From contig JAJEKV010000097.1 in assembly GCA_021234155.1 (NCBI GenBank), positions 434,001 to 498,000 on the forward strand: DNA of 64,000 nucleotides. Reading direction: 5' to 3'. Origin of the DNA: Isoetes taiwanensis. Taxonomy: Eukaryota; Streptophyta; Lycopodiopsida; Isoetales; Isoetaceae. The position numbers were made by a program, and so were the translations under genes. The notes beneath the pieces were generated by a model. The model worked only from the letters and a program-made list of their open reading frames with translations, was not told the origin of the DNA and ran no database searches. Shown here piece after piece: positions 11,357 through 64,000 of the stretch (positions are counted from its first letter, which is position 1; the number at the start of each line of letters is the position of its first letter).

Positions 11357-12043
11357 CTTTAATTCTGGAGTGCTATTTGCAAATGCCAAACCGAGTTTCT
11401 TGTGCTGGTTTACGCAGATAGAGATGAAAGGATTGCTTGTCCGATTCAAATGTTTCTTCCAAAGAGAAACTAGTTTTTGCTTGCAGATCTGAAACTATGT
11501 TTTGCTTGGCCTATTAAATTTGTTCTTTAATTATATTGTGAGAATGAGAAAAACTGCCAGAGCAATTAGCAGAGGCATTGCTCTTGATGAGGTTGGGCCT
11601 TCTAGACCAAGGAAAAAGGGAAATCCATGCTCTATCAATGTAGTGATGGAAAATGACTGGATGTCTTTACTCTTTATAGATGGGTAACTTGTGGCCTTTT
11701 GAAGTACCTACCTTGTTGTGAGATGGTTTTTTGGTATGGACAATTTTGTGGTGCTGGTGAGGTACCAGCACCATTGTTTTTGTGTGCTCGTTTTGCTTGA
11801 TTGATGCTAATGAGACGATGACATCCAACACCTAACTCGTTCGTGTTTCTTTCATATGTAGATGAGACTAGAAATGTGTGCTCGACGATGCCAGGCATTA
11901 GTCGTGGACGTGTAGGATGAGCAGAGCGTTTACGTGAATGAGTAGATATCAACTCTTTTACAGGGAATGTAATCGTGCACATAGATGTATTGGATTGCCA
12001 AGTGTAAAGGGCTGCAAATGATCTTTACAGAAATAATAAGCTT

Positions 12044-12859
12044 ATGTCTTGGACTTCCTTGAGAAATGTTATTCATGGTACTTCTACTGACAAAAAGATT
12101 TATTTGCATCTCAAATCTATTCTTCCAACTATCTGGTCTATTTCTTACGTTCCTAAACCTACTATTTGGAATCTGAATGGAAAATGCAGCTATAAGGTCA
12201 GTAAAGTTTACTCTATGATTAGCAAATCTGAAAATTCTCTTAAAGCTATCCCCAAATGGTCTATTTCTGAAGAGGAGTGTAAGACTTTTTTTCAAAATGT
12301 CTGGAGCTCCTACTGCCTATCAAAAGTTAGCTTCTTTATATGGCTAATTGCTCATAAAAGTATCCCTAATCTTCTCTCTATCTCGAGAAGATTCAATAAT
12401 ATTTCTTCTTTATGTTTCTCTGGTTGTTTACAGGAGGAAAATATTGAGCACATTTTTTTCTGCCCTAAGTTGGCTCCTTTCTGATCTTGGTTTAATAACA
12501 AATTTCGAATGCTTTTTCATGATAGTTTAGATGTTGGAAATTTACTGTCCTGTATTCAAAACAAGTGCACTTTTGCTAACTCTATTATGTTTATTGCGCT
12601 GTGGAATATATGGAAAGCTAGAAACAGAATTGTCTATGGTAATAATTTTTTTTCTATTTTTTGGATTAAAATGCACTTCCAGTTTGACATTGAAGCCACT
12701 GCCACTGCACATAAGAGATATTATACTGACAAATATGATAGGAAGTGGAACTCAATTGGAGTATTTAAAGGTTCATCTGATTTATTTGTCTCCAATTTAA
12801 GGGTCATTGATTCTAATACTCCTTTTGTTGATCATAGTAGCTTATTTCAAGTAATGTAA
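12044..12859 (+). pseudogene. LINE ORF2 C-terminus with RT-associated zinc-binding domain
   Basis: One frame runs across the region, broken only by an in-frame TGA at 12482-12484 and ending at 12859. Recognisable pieces are WNLNGKCSYKVSKVYSMI, then VWSSYCLSKVSFFIWLIAHK and CFSGCLQEENIEHIFFCPK. These form the zf-RVT zinc-binding region downstream of plant LINE reverse transcriptases. After the TGA come SWFNNKFRML and IALWNIWKARNRIVYGN, typical of the same proteins. Related proteins have Trp (PFW) where the TGA sits, so this looks like one nonsense change in an otherwise readable fragment. It is 5'-truncated; no RT core is present. Confidence 0.82.
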
Positions 12860-12899
12860 AGGAGTTGAGGATGGAAGTTCAAATTTGAGCTTTGAAGAT

Positions 12900-14430
12900 A
12901 AGAAAGAGTAACCTAATGGAAAGACTTTATGTACATACTGAGACATTGGACAAGGAAACAGTTTGGGTCAGACTATTTTGCAAGGAAGTGCTGCAGGTGC
13001 AGTGCATGTTTGATTCTCTCTTCGTGTATCACTGCTACATGTCATACATGCAGTTCACCAGATACAAAACAATGTACTATACCCAAGATTGTTGGCAGAC
13101 ATATGGTTCTATTCTTCTTATCCTTGGCAATATAGACTTTAGTGAAGCTGAAAGATACACTGCTGATCACTACATCTTTGGTTCTGCTGACCCCTTCCAC
13201 TCCTTTTATAATGCCAAATTTGTTTTTGTCTCTTGTTAAGCTCTATGACATGTTCCCTGATTTCCCTTTCCTAAAGCCTACCAAGTCAGCCTATAATTGC
13301 TCAAATTTTAAATCTTCATCTAGTAATGGTTTTTGGTTGGTTAAGTTTCCTTTCCGGTATTGGACATCTTTGACCATAGTGCTCTGATTCTCTTGGTCAT
13401 CTACTGGAAGGATTCCCAAAGATACAAAATTTTGTTTAAGAATGGTGGAAGCACTGAAGTTTGGAGGATCGACTGCTATACAAGATTCCTATTCGAACAT
13501 TCCTGAATTACCCTCCTGGTCAACACTATAGTGAAATCATACCTCTGTACTTCTAATTTCCTATTAAAAGGGGCCACATGAATATTATGCTTCATAGTTT
13601 AACCATTCTTTGCTATTTTTTGGCAGAATAATGTACAGCTTTTCTTGATTAATGTAAAAATCAACTCTTACTTTCAAAAAAAGGGGGGGTTGTAGATTTT
13701 ATGGAGTGTCAAGCCTGAAGGTTTTATGGTTCACTCTCTGAGAACCACCCCTTTGGAATTGTCTCCATCTCGAAAAGTTGGTATATTTGTTTGATACATA
13801 GTCGTAATATCCTAGAAAAAAAGACAAATTCTAAACCCAAAACCCAAATTGCGATGTAATCACAAAATTTATGGCATGATATCATGTTTGATAGCACTGT
13901 ATGCTCCATCTATGAGTTTATCATTCATGACACGATAAATCCTCAAACCCTAAACCCATAAATCCCTAACCCTTTAACTTGTTGACCCTTAACCCTAAAT
14001 GTGTCATTTATTAAACATACTTGACATGCATATGTTTAATTATTTAATATTGCAAGGTGGTGCGCCCAACGATGCTTGGCATTACTCGAGTGCGTGATGG
14101 TAGCTGTAATGGATTCTGTAGGTGTAACGGATTCTATGGTCATGACTAGCTTCTACCAAAGGATATTCACATCGTGTATGGCATTTTTTCACCAATAAAA
14201 AATTCCTACAAGCAACCTAAACTATGAAATCCAGAAACTTCCACCCTAAATTTAGTGCCAAAAATCCTACTTGTGTACTGCTTTGCAACTTGGGAAAACC
14301 AGTGAAAGGTAACAGCTTATAGCAGTAAAAGGAAAAAATGTAGATCATTCACAATCTACAAACGGCATGAGAAACCAGATCATATTGAATTTAGCTCTCA
14401 ACTGGTGTTGCTTAAGAGGTGATTGAATAT
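12900..14430. other. Intergenic, no gene recognised; short telomere-like motifs
   Basis: No supported coding sequence. Between about 13935 and 14000 there are scattered CCCTAAA-like heptamers (AAACCCTAAACCC, AACCCTAAA), too few and too degenerate for an interstitial telomere. A G7 run lies near 13683. Confidence 0.5.
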
Positions 14431-14437
14431 AAATAAC

Positions 14438-14690
14438 AATTGGAAAGCCCAAAGAGGCATCTAGAATGTGTTTTCTATGCAATGGCATTTTACATAACAA
14501 GTATTCACATATGATGTTGCCCAAATATGTACAGGAGCTCACGTACCAATGGTACCAAAATTCAATTGGAAAGCCTAAAGATAGGCATCTAGGATGTGTT
14601 TTCTATGCAATGGCATTTTACATGCAGGCATTCAAATGCTGCTGCCCAAATGTACAGGAGCTCACGTACCAATGTACCAAAATTTCCTAT
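14438..14690. repeat. Tandem duplication, unit ~127 bp, downstream of ATM
   Basis: AATTGGAAAGCCcAAAGA..GGCATCTAG..ATGTGTTTTCTATGCAATGGCATTTTACAT..CCCAAAT..GTACAGGAGCTCACGTACCAATG..TACCAAAATT is present twice in a row, with small differences. It lies ~390 bp beyond the ATM stop codon, so it may fall in the ATM 3' UTR or just past it. Confidence 0.85.
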
Positions 14691-15074
14691 TAAATCCGCA
14701 ACCACTGCATGTATGCCATCAACTGAGCATGTTCTGTAGGAGAACTGCAAAACAGTTACGGAGTAAAAAAACCATTTCTGTAACAATACAAAGGAAACTG
14801 CTGTATACTCATGGTAAAATTCTTATCTTAAATTTAAACATTACCACTGCTTTTAAACATCCCTGTTACTCCAACAGCTTAATCAGCACACAGGTGCCCA
14901 AACCAAGAGAAATACGTAAGAAATATTCTGTTGTTCTGCATCCCACGGACCTTGTATCCATGGAAACAAAGCTTATTTCACAAAGGCAAAGTCACTTGCC
15001 AGAAGAAATTCCTTGTGTCTTAGGAGAGAGTATTTAGTGGAAACCGGGCAAAAACTCCATGGTGGTCTATCCAC

Positions 15075-63490
<48,416 letters not shown>

Positions 63491-64000
63491 CTGTATAATC
63501 AGAAGTATAAAAAGCAACAATTGCAGCCAAAACAAACATATATCAAGCATAGTATCCAACATATATGTTTTAGTATAGAGCAAAAAACAAATGGCAAAGA
63601 TTACATGACATCTCCCAAACGGGCTGACAATGATGTCTCAATCTTATCCATCAATCCCGACAGTCCAGATTTAATGTGCATACATGGGATCTACACAAGC
63701 TTCCATGTGTTCTCATTAAGAAAGATATGCCACCAGTTCTGACTGCTGGGCACCAAAGCCACATGACAATAAGGTTGAACCCCCACCTCAAAATTAAGAG
63801 CTATCAACTCCATTTCCAAGATATTCATCACTGTTGACGAAATACTTCTATTTAGAACTTCCGGATGGCATCCCCCTCAACAGCGAGATTCAAACGAGAG
63901 AGGCAGATCGCTGATCCATTATACGATCACTCGTAACGATGGTCCGAACCCCTCTAACGAAGAATTTATTATGAATCCATAGGACCTCTGTAATTATTCT
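63491..64000. other. Right edge: ATM intron and possible further exon
   Basis: One candidate ATM exon on the minus strand (about 63604-63690) could not be confirmed. The last ~150 bp (63850-64000) are more GC-rich, with no family match. Confidence 0.35.

Noticed and set aside
13935-14000. Interstitial telomere repeat
   Set aside because: Only a few irregular CCCTAAA-like heptamers, not a tandem array.

Overview
The window is nuclear DNA of a land plant with a large, retrotransposon-rich genome. Both host genes are split into many short exons by AT-rich introns. The ATM protein resembles plant ATM. The intergenic and intronic DNA is packed with Copia elements, LINEs and small palindromic elements. 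A fern or other non-seed vascular plant fits the long, TE-filled introns and LINE types best, but that is inference; the sequence does not name the species.

Layout. 1-3.4 kb: a GC-rich decayed LINE and an unrecognised GC-rich island. 3.4-3.7 kb: a cluster of a palindromic 11-bp motif. 3.85-5.6 kb (+): a complete nine-exon REXO4-like 3'-5' exonuclease gene with two GC-AG introns. 5.6-15.0 kb: intergenic DNA with a cruciform-forming element, a SINE-like sequence, an array of ~830-bp repeats carrying palindromic modules, and a LINE 3' end.

15.1-63.5 kb (-): the 3' part of an ATM kinase gene. I place 32 exons that join in one open frame of about 1,095 codons (FAT, PI3K-like kinase, FATC); the 5' end lies beyond the right edge. 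Three introns are greatly enlarged. Intron 16.3-33.7 kb holds Copia element 1, with Copia element 2 nested in it and a ~5.2-kb tandem duplication spanning both. Intron 34.8-49.9 kb holds Copia element 3, which contains two LINEs, one of them split by a fourth Copia element with identical LTRs. Intron 50.2-55.0 kb holds a LINE/Gypsy/LTR composite. Smaller introns carry LINE 3' ends that share a hairpin and a microsatellite tail.

REXO4 (+) and ATM (-) face each other across ~9.5 kb of intergenic DNA. REXO4-type proteins process RNA in the nucleus; ATM signals DNA double-strand breaks. Nothing here ties their functions together. The most informative points are: an in-frame, stop-free 66-nt intron inside the ATM kinase region; a LINE whose ORF1 and ORF2 are separated by a single UAG in one frame; a LINE 3'-end hairpin family; a probable organelle-DNA insert inside a Copia integrase; and the 5.2-kb duplication, which may be an assembly artefact.
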